From: Rhodospirillales bacterium
Lineage (GTDB): Bacteria; Pseudomonadota; Alphaproteobacteria; Rhodospirillales_A; JACZKS01
NCBI GenBank assembly: GCA_018648445.1
Contig: JABGRG010000116.1
Location: forward strand, 1-11,739
DNA: 11,739 bases
Direction: 5' to 3'
Shown: in pieces, positions 1 to 6,747 of the stretch
Position numbering within the stretch: the stretch's first letter is position 1
Layout: the number at the start of each line of letters is the position of its first letter
Translations under genes and position numbers: made by a program
The notes under the pieces: model-generated
Told to the model about the DNA's origin: nothing
The model's database searches: none
What the model saw: the letters and a program-made list of their open reading frames with translations, nothing else

Positions 1-328
1 GTGAAGCCTCCCTGTTAGACTCAGCCGGAAACCCTAGGGTTTCCGGTCTTTTTTTGTGCTGTTGCCATTTCCGCAACGAACTGTGTGGTATAAACACTCG
101 GCGCGACGCCCGGATGGCACCGTAAAATCGGCTCTCGTTAACCCGGCGCACGTGCCTGAACGACCCACCACTCCGAAATGCACCCTGATGCCGTATGCGG
201 AAAATCGCGGCCGGGACGCCAATGCCGTCGGCGCAGTCGCGTCGGCGCACGCGCCGAATGCCGGGGCGGGCACATTGATGTTTGTGCAACGTGTTGATTC
301 GCTGATACGGTTTTTCCTCCGGGGCCAT
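1..328 (-). CDS. Hypothetical protein, partial; possible HTH/excisionase-like remnant
   Basis: A minus-strand frame opens at ATG 328 and stays open to the left edge, so its C-terminus is outside the window. I do not recognise the family with certainty. Residues 36-75 (IGVPAAIFRI, then RHVRRVNESRFYGAI) resemble the recognition-helix and wing pattern of small excisionase/AlpA-type DNA-binding proteins, and codon third positions look coding-like (GC-rich) in this frame. Against a healthy gene: no ribosome site precedes the ATG, an in-frame TAA sits directly before it (329-331), and the frame reads through the terminator-like hairpin at 25-55. It may be a decayed mobile-element gene. The reading is mine and the assignment is tentative. 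Confidence 0.35.
   Translation of the reverse strand, partial: MAPEEKPYQRINTLHKHQCARPGIRRVRRRDCADGIGVPAAIFRIRHQGAFRSGGSFRHVRRVNESRFYGAIRASRRVFIPHSSLRKWQQHKKRPETLGFPAESNREAS
25..55 (+). terminator. Rho-independent terminator
   Basis: A perfect 22-bp palindrome at 25-46 (arms CCGGAAACCC and GGGTTTCCGG, centre TA) is followed at once by TCTTTTTTT. The T-run is only on the plus-strand side, so it should end a plus-strand transcript entering from the left. A possible end of that upstream gene is the TAG at 16-18. Confidence 0.85.
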
Positions 329-383
329 TTAGACGGCTGGCGGCGTCTGGGGATGTTTACTGTCGTTGGCGTCAGGTGAATAG

Positions 384-720
384 GTGCGAACAAATGAGGG
401 GGGCGATTGGCGCAACGGAAAGCCCCTTAGCCCAGGCTAGGTGGCGGGCCTTCTGAAGCCGTTCGGGATTAAACCGGACAAGTGGCGCGGTGCGTATTCA
501 AAGATTATTCGTGGATACCACAGATCGAACTTCGAGGATGCCTTCAGCCGGTATCTTGATGGTGGTTCCGCTACATCCGCCACAGCGTTGAATTCAGACG
601 ATGAAATTGAATTCCCATCCGCCACAGACGTCGACTCTGTGGCGGATGGGAAACAGGATAACGTCAATAATTTCTACGGCAGGGAGAGGGAAGGTTCTGG
701 GTTGCCGGTGCTACCCCGGT
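384..720 (+). pseudogene. DUF3631 (primase/helicase-type) C-terminal remnant
   Basis: In frame from 384 the translation reads DWRNGKPLSPG, then TAG (438-440), then VAGLLKPFGIKPDKWR and GYHRSNFEDAFSRYL. From family knowledge, this is the end of the DUF3631 domain, found at the C-terminus of primase/helicase-like proteins of phage-derived and integrative elements. The catalytic body expected upstream is absent: an in-frame stop at 381-383 closes the frame and 56-380 does not match. Because homology continues on both sides of the TAG, it is best read as a nonsense mutation (for example CAG to TAG) in a truncated gene. The tail encodes SATSATAL and VADG repeats and contains a strong inverted repeat. 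The open frame runs on to a stop at 882-884, overlapping the 3' end of the ThDP enzyme gene, but recognisable homology stops by about 720. Confidence 0.65.
612..652. repeat. 17-bp perfect inverted repeat in the DUF3631 remnant
   Basis: The arms at 612-628 and 636-652 are perfect reverse complements, separated by the 7-nt loop CGTCGAC. The core 9-mer TCCGCCACA also occurs directly at 576-584, with a variant TCCGCTACA at 567-575, so the same unit appears three times in direct orientation and once inverted. In the protein frame direct units read SAT and the inverted unit reads VAD. No T-run follows, so this is not a simple terminator. Confidence 0.85.
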
Positions 721-849
721 TTCACGCGAAAAAACGCGATGAATTTGACGGGCGTATAACGACGACCGCCATCAGGCCATATTGGCGGCATGTCCGCTCC
801 GCGTGGCTCAAACTCTCCTCCATCTCTATCGATGATGCCGCCGCCGCAC

Positions 850-2541
850 TCAGTCGTGAATCTTCGTCAGGCTCACTTCCTTGAAGTGCCGGGTGTAATA
901 GTGGCGCTCGATAGAGACGTCGATCAACACTGGAATTCCTTCGCGGTTGGCTGCCAGAGCGGTGGCCAGAGCGGGTTCGATGTCCGCGGGATCGGCGACG
1001 GATATTCCCTTGCACCCTTGCGCTTCGGCAATAGCCGGAAGATCGGCGGCAACGCCGAACGCCGTGGCGATGAATTCCTGGTCCTTTAGCACCTGCGTAT
1101 ATTGCGGCCAGCCGAACGCCTGGTTGTTGAAGACGATCCAGGTTACGCCGCATTTCCATTCGGCGGCGGTTGCCAATTCCATCATCGCCATCTGCATCGC
1201 CCCGTCGCCGGTCACACAAACCACGTTTTTGGACGGATTGGCGAGCTTGGCTCCGATACTCCCAGTCACGCCGAAACCCATGGCCGTCTGCTCAGCCATC
1301 GGTACGCAGTCACCGGCGTCGAGAACCTTGTAATAGGGCCAGTAGTAGCACCACAGATCAGCCCCGCCGTTTTCCTTCATCAGAATCGTGTTGCGACCGA
1401 ATACGCGGTTCAGCGCGGCCAACACGAAGGGCGGGCGGATCGGCGTGGCGGGCTCGGCTGCTTCGGCTTCGGTCGCCGCGAGATCGGCATCCTTGAGCGA
1501 GAGCACCTCGTGCATCCAGTTTTCGCGGCCACCGCCGTCAAGCGATGCTCCGCAAGCGGCCAGAAGGTCATCAAGGCCAAGTGCTGCGTCGCAGACCAGA
1601 GCCGCGTCGGGCCGCCAGTTCATGGCGATGGTGTCGGCGTCGATATCGAGTTGAACAAACCGCGCGCCCTCGGGGAAGATCGACCACGACAGAGTCGAGA
1701 ACGCCTCAAGCCGCGACCCGACCGAAAGAACGAGATCAGCTTTTTCAAAGACCGCCTTGCCGGATTCCGAGAAATAGAGCCCGGTCAGGCCCATGAACAA
1801 ATCTTCGGTTTCAGCCATGATGCCACGCCCGCCGGGCGTCGCGAAAACCGGCATGGTGGCGGCGCGGCTTAATTCGCGAACCTGATCGAAGGCACCCGCA
1901 GATACCGCACCACTGCCACAGATCAAGACCGGGCGCTTGGCTTGCGAGATCAGCTTAGCCGCCGCTTCCACAGTGGCGGCTTCGGGGCGGGTGCGGATGC
2001 GACCGAGGGTCGGACGAACATCGGAGGCCATCTCCACCGGTTCTGAACAGGTGTCCGAAGGCACGTCGATAAATACGGCTCCCGGTCGACCATTGCGCGC
2101 CTGGGTAAAGGCGCGCTGCATGATCCACGGCATCTGCGTAGTATCGTGCGCGCGAACCGCCCACTTGGTGACCGGTTTCATCAGGGCCACCGAATCGAGT
2201 TCCTGGAATGCACCCATTCCGTTTTGATTGGCGACGACGCCATTGGCGATAGCGATCACCGGTACCGAGCCGCACGTCGCTTCCAAAAGACCGGTGGCCA
2301 GATTGGTGATACCCGGTCCCGGATTGGTGAAGACGATGCCCGGCTTGCCGCTGACCCGCGCGTAGGCATAGGCGCACGAAACCGCCCACGGTTCACTGCG
2401 TACGAGAACAAACTTGATATTGGTGTGATCGGTCAGATCCTCGATCAGGTTCTGCGGGTTTCCCGGTAGGCCAAACACGTACTCAACGCCTTCGGCTTCG
2501 AGGGCCTTCGCGATGGCATGCCACGGGGTACATTTGGTCAT
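850..2541 (-). CDS. ThDP-dependent acetolactate synthase-like enzyme
   Basis: This encodes a 563-residue enzyme of the thiamine diphosphate (ThDP) decarboxylase/carboligase superfamily, with the usual three domains. The N-terminal PYR domain (about 5-170) has GVEYVFGLPGNP and the cofactor-activating glutamate in RSEPW (Glu50). The central domain spans about 190-320. The C-terminal PP domain (about 385-540) has the metal/diphosphate motif GDG at 445-447 with the paired NN at 472-473. The family acts on 2-oxo acids: ThDP attacks the keto group, CO2 is lost, and the aldehyde is released or ligated. The substrate is not predictable here; it does not read as biosynthetic IlvB or as sulfoacetaldehyde acetyltransferase. 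AAGGAG (2549-2554) lies 7 nt before the ATG and fixes the start. It is the last gene of the amidase/SMP-30 operon, 36 nt after the preceding stop. No terminator is visible downstream. Confidence 0.9.
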   Translation of the reverse strand: MTKCTPWHAIAKALEAEGVEYVFGLPGNPQNLIEDLTDHTNIKFVLVRSEPWAVSCAYAYARVSGKPGIVFTNPGPGITNLATGLLEATCGSVPVIAIANGVVANQNGMGAFQELDSVALMKPVTKWAVRAHDTTQMPWIMQRAFTQARNGRPGAVFIDVPSDTCSEPVEMASDVRPTLGRIRTRPEAATVEAAAKLISQAKRPVLICGSGAVSAGAFDQVRELSRAATMPVFATPGGRGIMAETEDLFMGLTGLYFSESGKAVFEKADLVLSVGSRLEAFSTLSWSIFPEGARFVQLDIDADTIAMNWRPDAALVCDAALGLDDLLAACGASLDGGGRENWMHEVLSLKDADLAATEAEAAEPATPIRPPFVLAALNRVFGRNTILMKENGGADLWCYYWPYYKVLDAGDCVPMAEQTAMGFGVTGSIGAKLANPSKNVVCVTGDGAMQMAMMELATAAEWKCGVTWIVFNNQAFGWPQYTQVLKDQEFIATAFGVAADLPAIAEAQGCKGISVADPADIEPALATALAANREGIPVLIDVSIERHYYTRHFKEVSLTKIHD

Positions 2542-2577
2542 CTTGTCGCTCCTTGAGTTTCTCAGGGTAATATTTGT

Positions 2578-3447
2578 TCAACCGGCAAAGAAGGGTTCGA
2601 CCAGCCCCTTCGCGCCAATGTCACGAACGACGAAAAGGGCTCCGGCCAGGGGCTCGGTCTTGCGTCCCTCGTCGTCGAGAAAGCGGGTTGCCGAAGTGAT
2701 GTAGAGTTCGTCCAGATTGTCGCCGCCGAACGTGCACATGGTTGGATGGCTGACCGCCAGATTAATCTTGCGATCAAATTCCCCGTCGGGGGTATAGCGC
2801 GCCACATAACCGGCATGAATCATCGCGCACCAGTAACCGCCCTCGGTATCCACGGTGGCCCCGTCGACCCTTCCTGGCAGATCGGCGGTGGACAAAAATA
2901 CCCGGCGATTATGTACGGTCCCGTCTTCGATATTGAAGTCGTAGGCGTAGACCGTCTCGGCGCGGGTGTCGGCGTAATACATGACCGTGTCGTCGGGGCT
3001 CCAGGCGATGCCGTTGGAAACGGTGATGCCCTGATCCATGGCGTGGTAAGAGAAGTCCTCATCCAGACGCCACAGGATGCCGGCGGTTTTTGTCAAAGAC
3101 ATATCCATGGTGCCGCACCAGTAGCGGCCACGCCGATCACATTTGCCGTCGTTAAGCAGAATACTCTCTCCGGGTTGCGGATCGGCGACGGTTTCAAACG
3201 TACCGCTATCCAGATCTACAAGGCGGAACCCCGATTTCATGCCCGCGATGATTCCACCATCGGCGCGAAACACCAAAGAGCCTATGGGTTCGGGGGTCGG
3301 CCACGAGCGAACGCCGCCGTCCTGCGGGGTATAGCGGCGTATCATGCAGCCCAGTGCATCCACCCAATAAAGCGCACGTTCAGTCGGGTGCCAGATCGGG
3401 CCTTCTCCGAGAACATCCTCGACTTCGGCGAGACAGATAACTTCCAT
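2578..3447 (-). CDS. SMP-30/gluconolactonase family protein (lactonase)
   Basis: A 289-residue, probably cytoplasmic six-bladed beta-propeller of the SMP-30/gluconolactonase/LRE family, full length. The divalent-metal ligands expected from characterised members are present: Glu15 in GEGPIWHP, Asn145 in SNGIAWSPDD and Asp195 in VDGATVD. The substrate-contacting Asn99 lies in LNDGKCDRRGRYWCGTMD. Family members hydrolyse sugar-acid lactones or related esters; the exact lactone cannot be read from sequence. The start is supported by AGGTAGGTGA just upstream, which overlaps the stop codon of the amidase gene. The 8-nt gap to that gene implies co-transcription and probable translational coupling. 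A role after or beside the amidase in opening a lactone intermediate is inference. Confidence 0.9.
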   Translation of the reverse strand: MEVICLAEVEDVLGEGPIWHPTERALYWVDALGCMIRRYTPQDGGVRSWPTPEPIGSLVFRADGGIIAGMKSGFRLVDLDSGTFETVADPQPGESILLNDGKCDRRGRYWCGTMDMSLTKTAGILWRLDEDFSYHAMDQGITVSNGIAWSPDDTVMYYADTRAETVYAYDFNIEDGTVHNRRVFLSTADLPGRVDGATVDTEGGYWCAMIHAGYVARYTPDGEFDRKINLAVSHPTMCTFGGDNLDELYITSATRFLDDEGRKTEPLAGALFVVRDIGAKGLVEPFFAG

Positions 3448-3455
3448 GGCTTCAC

Positions 3456-4862
3456 CTACCTTTGCGCATCCGGCATCGCAAACGGGTGCACGGCTTCATA
3501 GGCACGAGCCGCCCGCAGAACCAGTGCGTCGGCGTACTTGGGACCAACCACCTGCATGGCGACCGGCAGCCCGGATGCGGTCAATCCGCACGGCACAGAT
3601 GCCGCCGGCTGGTGTGTCAGGTTGAAGGGATAGGTGTAGGGCGACCAGTCGAGCCATCCATCCATATTGCTGCCCGGCGGAGTAAGTTTTCCAGCCTCGA
3701 AGGCGGCCAGCGGCATCTGCGGAGTAATCAGGAGATCATAGTTGCGGTGGAAGTCGGCCATGGTTCGGCCCATTTCCTCGCGTTGCAGTTCCGCCCGCGC
3801 GCGATCAACAGCTGAAAGCCCGGCGGCCCTGGACGCGCATTCGACCAGACCGGGTTCCAGAAGGTGACGTCTATCCTCGGCCACCCCATCCACGGCGTAG
3901 GCGAGACCGGTGTTCCACAGGTCTTCGATAAGTTGGCGCGGGTTGCCGATATTCGGATCGCATTCTTCGATGATCGCTCCCAGACCGGCCAGTGCATCAA
4001 CCGCACGTTCGACCAGCGCCAGCACTTCCGGGTCGCACGGGGCAAAACCGAGTGTACGGCTGAACGCGATCTTCTTTCCCTTTATGCCGTCGTCCAGGCC
4101 GTGCAGAAAATCCTCGCCGGAATACGGAAGCGCGAACCAGTCACGCCAGTCCGGGCGCGACACCACGTTCAGCATCAGGGCTGCGTCTGCGACGGTGCGG
4201 GTCATCGGTCCGAAGTGGGCCAGCGATGTCCGCGCTTCCCACGGGTAAGCGGGAACTTGGCCGAACGTCGGTTTGTGCGCGAATATCCCACAGAATGCAG
4301 CCGGAATGCGGACCGATCCGGCTGCGTCGTTGCCAATGTGCAGGGCACCGAAGCCCAGTGCCGCGGCCACCGCTGCACCGCCGCTGCTTCCCCCGGCGGC
4401 CCGTTCAGCGTTCCATGGGTTGCGGGTAATCCCGGCCAGTGGGCTGTCGGTCACGCCCTTCCAGCCGAATTCCGGCGAGTTGGTTTTGCCTAGAAATACC
4501 GCACCTTGTTCACGCATACGGGCAACGCAGGGAGCGTCCACGCTGCATTCCTGATCGGCATCGGTTGTCAGCGAACCACGCCGGGTCGGCCAGTGCTTGG
4601 ACAGCACGACTTCCTTGATGGTCGAAGGAACGCCGTCGATGGCACCCAGCGGCTTTGCCGCCATCCACCGGGCCTCGGCGGCGGCGGCATCGGCCAGCGC
4701 GCGTTCGGGGTCGGTAAGCAAAAAGGCGTTGTAGGTCTCGTCGAACGCGGCAATCCGCTTCAGTGCGGCTTGTGTGGCTTCCACCGGCGAAAGCTTGCGG
4801 TTTCTGAACAAGCCGACCATATCGCGGGCGGGCATCATGGCCAAATCATCAAACATCGACAT
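3456..4862 (-). CDS. Amidase (amidase signature family)
   Basis: An amidase-signature (AS) hydrolase, which cleaves a C-N amide bond to carboxylate plus ammonia or amine. Numbering from an upstream ATG at 4886, the Ser-cisSer-Lys triad is complete: Lys91 in GVPSTIKEVV, Ser167 in GGSSGG, and nucleophile Ser191 in GNDAAGSVRIPA, a variant of the usual GTDTGGSIRIPA. Length is normal for the family. I chose ATG 4862 (MSMFDDLAMMPARD) because homologous proteins usually begin close to DLAMMPA and GGGA precedes it; ATG 4886 would add eight residues but has no ribosome site, and ATG 4856 is also possible. It is the first gene of the minus-strand operon and diverges from the alpha/beta hydrolase. The shared gap contains a 17-bp palindrome proposed as an IclR site. 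Substrate unknown. Confidence 0.9.
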   Translation of the reverse strand: MSMFDDLAMMPARDMVGLFRNRKLSPVEATQAALKRIAAFDETYNAFLLTDPERALADAAAAEARWMAAKPLGAIDGVPSTIKEVVLSKHWPTRRGSLTTDADQECSVDAPCVARMREQGAVFLGKTNSPEFGWKGVTDSPLAGITRNPWNAERAAGGSSGGAAVAAALGFGALHIGNDAAGSVRIPAAFCGIFAHKPTFGQVPAYPWEARTSLAHFGPMTRTVADAALMLNVVSRPDWRDWFALPYSGEDFLHGLDDGIKGKKIAFSRTLGFAPCDPEVLALVERAVDALAGLGAIIEECDPNIGNPRQLIEDLWNTGLAYAVDGVAEDRRHLLEPGLVECASRAAGLSAVDRARAELQREEMGRTMADFHRNYDLLITPQMPLAAFEAGKLTPPGSNMDGWLDWSPYTYPFNLTHQPAASVPCGLTASGLPVAMQVVGPKYADALVLRAARAYEAVHPFAMPDAQR

Positions 4863-4915
4863 TTTTCCCGTTTTGCGGAATCTCATTGCAAAAACAATAT
4901 CTCAATAGAAAGTTC

Positions 4916-4944
4916 TTGAAAACAGAAAAGATGTTTTGTAATAC
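4916..4944 (+). promoter_or_regulatory. Candidate sigma-70 promoter of the alpha/beta hydrolase
   Basis: TTGAAA (4916-4921) serves as -35. The -10 is either TGTAAT (4937-4942, 15-bp spacer, 5 of 6 to consensus) or TAATAC (4939-4944, 17-bp spacer). The -10 lies inside the palindrome at 4933-4949, the geometry expected for repression by occlusion. Confidence 0.45.
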
Positions 4945-4949
4945 GGAAC
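4933..4949. promoter_or_regulatory. Putative IclR-family operator A
   Basis: GTTTTGTAATACGGAAC matches 15 of 17 positions of the perfect palindrome GTTCCGTANTACGGAAC and closely matches the site at 6696-6712. It sits in the divergent gap between the amidase and hydrolase genes and overlaps the hydrolase -10. Assignment to the neighbouring IclR protein is inference from recurrence and position. Confidence 0.6.
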
Positions 4950-4988
4950 TATGCTGGGTATCGGCAACCTCATGCTACGGAGTGCAAT

Positions 4989-5846
4989 ATGGACTGGCGA
5001 AATCTTTCGGCAGACGAATTGGAATTCGAATTCAATCCGCAACACTCGGTGGCCGATTTCGGGTCTTTTCAGGTAGAGCGTACAGCGGCCAGCGAACTGG
5101 CTCGGCGCGAGATGACGGCGCAGTTGGATATAAGTTACGGGCCGTCGCCGACGCGCACACTTGATGTCTATCCGGTCGCCCCATGTGCGGCAAACGCCGC
5201 CCCGCCGGTCCACGTCTTCTTCCATGGCGGTTACTGGCGAACCCAGGACAAAGCCAACTTTGCCTTTATCGCCCGAACGCTCGTTGAACTTGGCATTGCC
5301 ACCGTTATCGCCAATTACGACCTTTGCCCGGAGGTCTCGCTTGATGTGGTTGTCGATTCGGCAATGCAGGCGGTTGCCTGGACACGGCGCAACGCGGCCA
5401 GCTTCGGCGCCGATCCCGAGCGGCTGACGCTATCGGGGAATTCGGCGGGCGCGCATCTATCGGCAATGGCGCTGGCCCACGACTGGACGGCCCATGGACT
5501 GCCTGCTTCCGTGGTAAAGGGAATTGTCGCCATCAGCGGCATCTACGATCCTGAACCGGCCATGCACATCTCGGTCAACGCCGAGATCGGCCTGACGGCG
5601 GAGATTGCCAAACGCAACAACGTGCTTGCGCTGGACCCCGGCGAACCGGTGCCGGTGGCGCTGTTTGCCGGTGCAGTTGAGCCCGATCACTGGCGTCAGC
5701 AGACGCACCTTTATGCTGCCTACCTGGAAAGCCACGGGTTCCGCCCGACAACAAAGATCGAGCCGGGCAAGCACCATTTCAATATTATGGACAACTACCT
5801 AGACGCCGATCAGCCCATCGTGCGGGCCATCCGCGCCATGGTTTGA
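4989..5846 (+). CDS. Alpha/beta hydrolase, arylformamidase (kynurenine formamidase)-like
   Basis: A 285-residue alpha/beta-hydrolase, no signal peptide, so cytoplasmic. The oxyanion-hole motif HGGYW is at 79-83, the nucleophile elbow GNSAG at 150-154 (Ser152), the probable catalytic His263 in KHHFNIMD, and the acid probably Glu231 or Asp233 in GAVEPDHW. HGGYW plus GxSAGAH is the pattern of the kynurenine formamidase/arylformamidase-like branch and its many unassigned carboxylesterase relatives. No kynurenine-pathway genes are nearby, so I do not claim KynB activity; an N-acyl, formyl or ester bond in the imported compound is more likely. The start has CGGAG 6 nt upstream. The gene diverges from the amidase and its promoter overlaps operator A. 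It ends 9 bp from the convergent IclR gene with no visible terminator between. Confidence 0.88.
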   Translation: MDWRNLSADELEFEFNPQHSVADFGSFQVERTAASELARREMTAQLDISYGPSPTRTLDVYPVAPCAANAAPPVHVFFHGGYWRTQDKANFAFIARTLVELGIATVIANYDLCPEVSLDVVVDSAMQAVAWTRRNAASFGADPERLTLSGNSAGAHLSAMALAHDWTAHGLPASVVKGIVAISGIYDPEPAMHISVNAEIGLTAEIAKRNNVLALDPGEPVPVALFAGAVEPDHWRQQTHLYAAYLESHGFRPTTKIEPGKHHFNIMDNYLDADQPIVRAIRAMV

Positions 5847-5855
5847 AGCACTTCC

Positions 5856-6656
5856 TTACTGGCCAAAATACCCCAGGCGTGAGGAAATTCGCGCCGCCGC
5901 TTCAATGACCAATGGTGCCCAGCCTAGGATGGTGTCGCGGTCGATACGGTAGACGTGGGCCCACACGTTGACAGCCGCGACGATGTTGCCCTGGTAGTCG
6001 AAAATCGGTGCTGCAAGGCCACGCACTTCGTTCGTTTCCTCTTGGTCGGCCAAGGCGAATCCCTGCTTTCGCACGCGCTCCAGTTCAATCTCGAAATCTT
6101 CCGAACTGGTAATGGTGTTGTCGGTATGGCGCGTGAACTCAATCTGCCCGACAAGTCGGCGGCGCTTGTCTTCAGGCAGGAAAGCAACCATCGCCTTGCC
6201 CAGTGCGGTGCAGTGAACCGGTGCCCGGGAACCGACGTTGGACGCCATGCGCAATGGCGCCCGGCTTTCCACCATCTTGATGAATATGATTTCGGCCCTA
6301 TCTAGGACAGCCAAAACGGAGTGCTGTTCCGTCTGGCGGTTTAACCAGCGCATATCCTCGTCGGCTATTTGCTGCAAATCGAGGCTGTTCCATAGCCTCA
6401 GGGCCCAACCCATGATCCTGTTGCCAAGGCGGTAGGTTCGGCTGTCCTCGTCGTAAGCGACAAGACCTTCGTTGGTCAGCACCGAAAGAATGCGGTGGCC
6501 CGAACTCTTGGTCAGGTCGGCCTTGCGGATTACATCGGAAAAACGCACGGCCTCGGGTGAAGCCGCCAGAACGTCAAGGATCTGTACGCTTTTGGAAATA
6601 ATGCTGCTTTTCTCGTTGGTTTTCGACACGGCGTAACTTTCGCTGGGGCTTGACAA
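5856..6656 (-). CDS. IclR family transcriptional regulator
   Basis: A 266-residue IclR-family regulator. An N-terminal winged helix-turn-helix (about 15-80, with KSVQILDVLA, then LTKSSGHRILSVL and TYRLGNR) is followed by a GAF-like effector-binding domain (about 95-265, with APVHCTALGKAMVAF and the QEETNEVRGLAAPIFD region). Family members are dimers or tetramers that bind short palindromes and respond to a small aromatic or acidic metabolite. The start is uncertain: the longest frame begins with TTG at 6656, which overlaps the proposed dctP -35, whereas GTG at 6629 (VSKTNEKSS) has GAAAG upstream and may be the real one. It diverges from the TRAP operon and converges on the hydrolase. Two copies of a 17-bp palindrome flank the genes it would control, including its own upstream region. 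Confidence 0.92.
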   Translation of the reverse strand: MSSPSESYAVSKTNEKSSIISKSVQILDVLAASPEAVRFSDVIRKADLTKSSGHRILSVLTNEGLVAYDEDSRTYRLGNRIMGWALRLWNSLDLQQIADEDMRWLNRQTEQHSVLAVLDRAEIIFIKMVESRAPLRMASNVGSRAPVHCTALGKAMVAFLPEDKRRRLVGQIEFTRHTDNTITSSEDFEIELERVRKQGFALADQEETNEVRGLAAPIFDYQGNIVAAVNVWAHVYRIDRDTILGWAPLVIEAAARISSRLGYFGQ

Positions 6657-6678
6657 AAAGCCTTATCGGTGTGAGCAT
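6650..6678 (+). promoter_or_regulatory. Candidate promoter of the TRAP operon
   Basis: A perfect TTGACA (6650-6655) is followed after 17 bp by GAGCAT (6673-6678), a weak -10 match. Transcription would start near 6685, just upstream of the palindrome at 6696-6712, so a bound repressor would block elongation. The -35 overlaps the longest possible start of the divergent iclR gene. Confidence 0.4.
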
Positions 6679-6695
6679 CAAATATCGAAACTAGT

Positions 6696-6712
6696 GTTCC
6701 GTAATAAGGAAC
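6696..6712. promoter_or_regulatory. Putative IclR-family operator B
   Basis: GTTCCGTAATAAGGAAC matches 16 of 17 positions of the palindrome GTTCCGTANTACGGAAC, with intact GTTCC/GGAAC half-sites. It lies between the divergent iclR and dctP genes. Compared with site A at 4933-4949 it differs at three positions only. Confidence 0.65.
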
Positions 6713-6747
6713 TTTTCTCTTGTGAGAGTGCATTCAAGGGGGCATCC

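Noticed and set aside
394..480. tRNA- or tmRNA-like look (GGGGGGCGATTGG start, GTTCGGGATTAAAC)
   Set aside because: No T-loop consensus GTTCRANYC, no acceptor stem and no CCA; the stretch is explained by the DUF3631 frame.
721..743. CGCG-A6-CGCG hairpin as terminator of the ThDP-enzyme operon
   Set aside because: Weak stem with the A-run in the loop, and no T-run after it on the minus strand.
1102..1872. 256-codon plus-strand frame inside the ThDP enzyme gene
   Set aside because: Antisense shadow of a strongly conserved gene; composition is Arg/Gly/His-rich with no domain pattern and no ribosome site.
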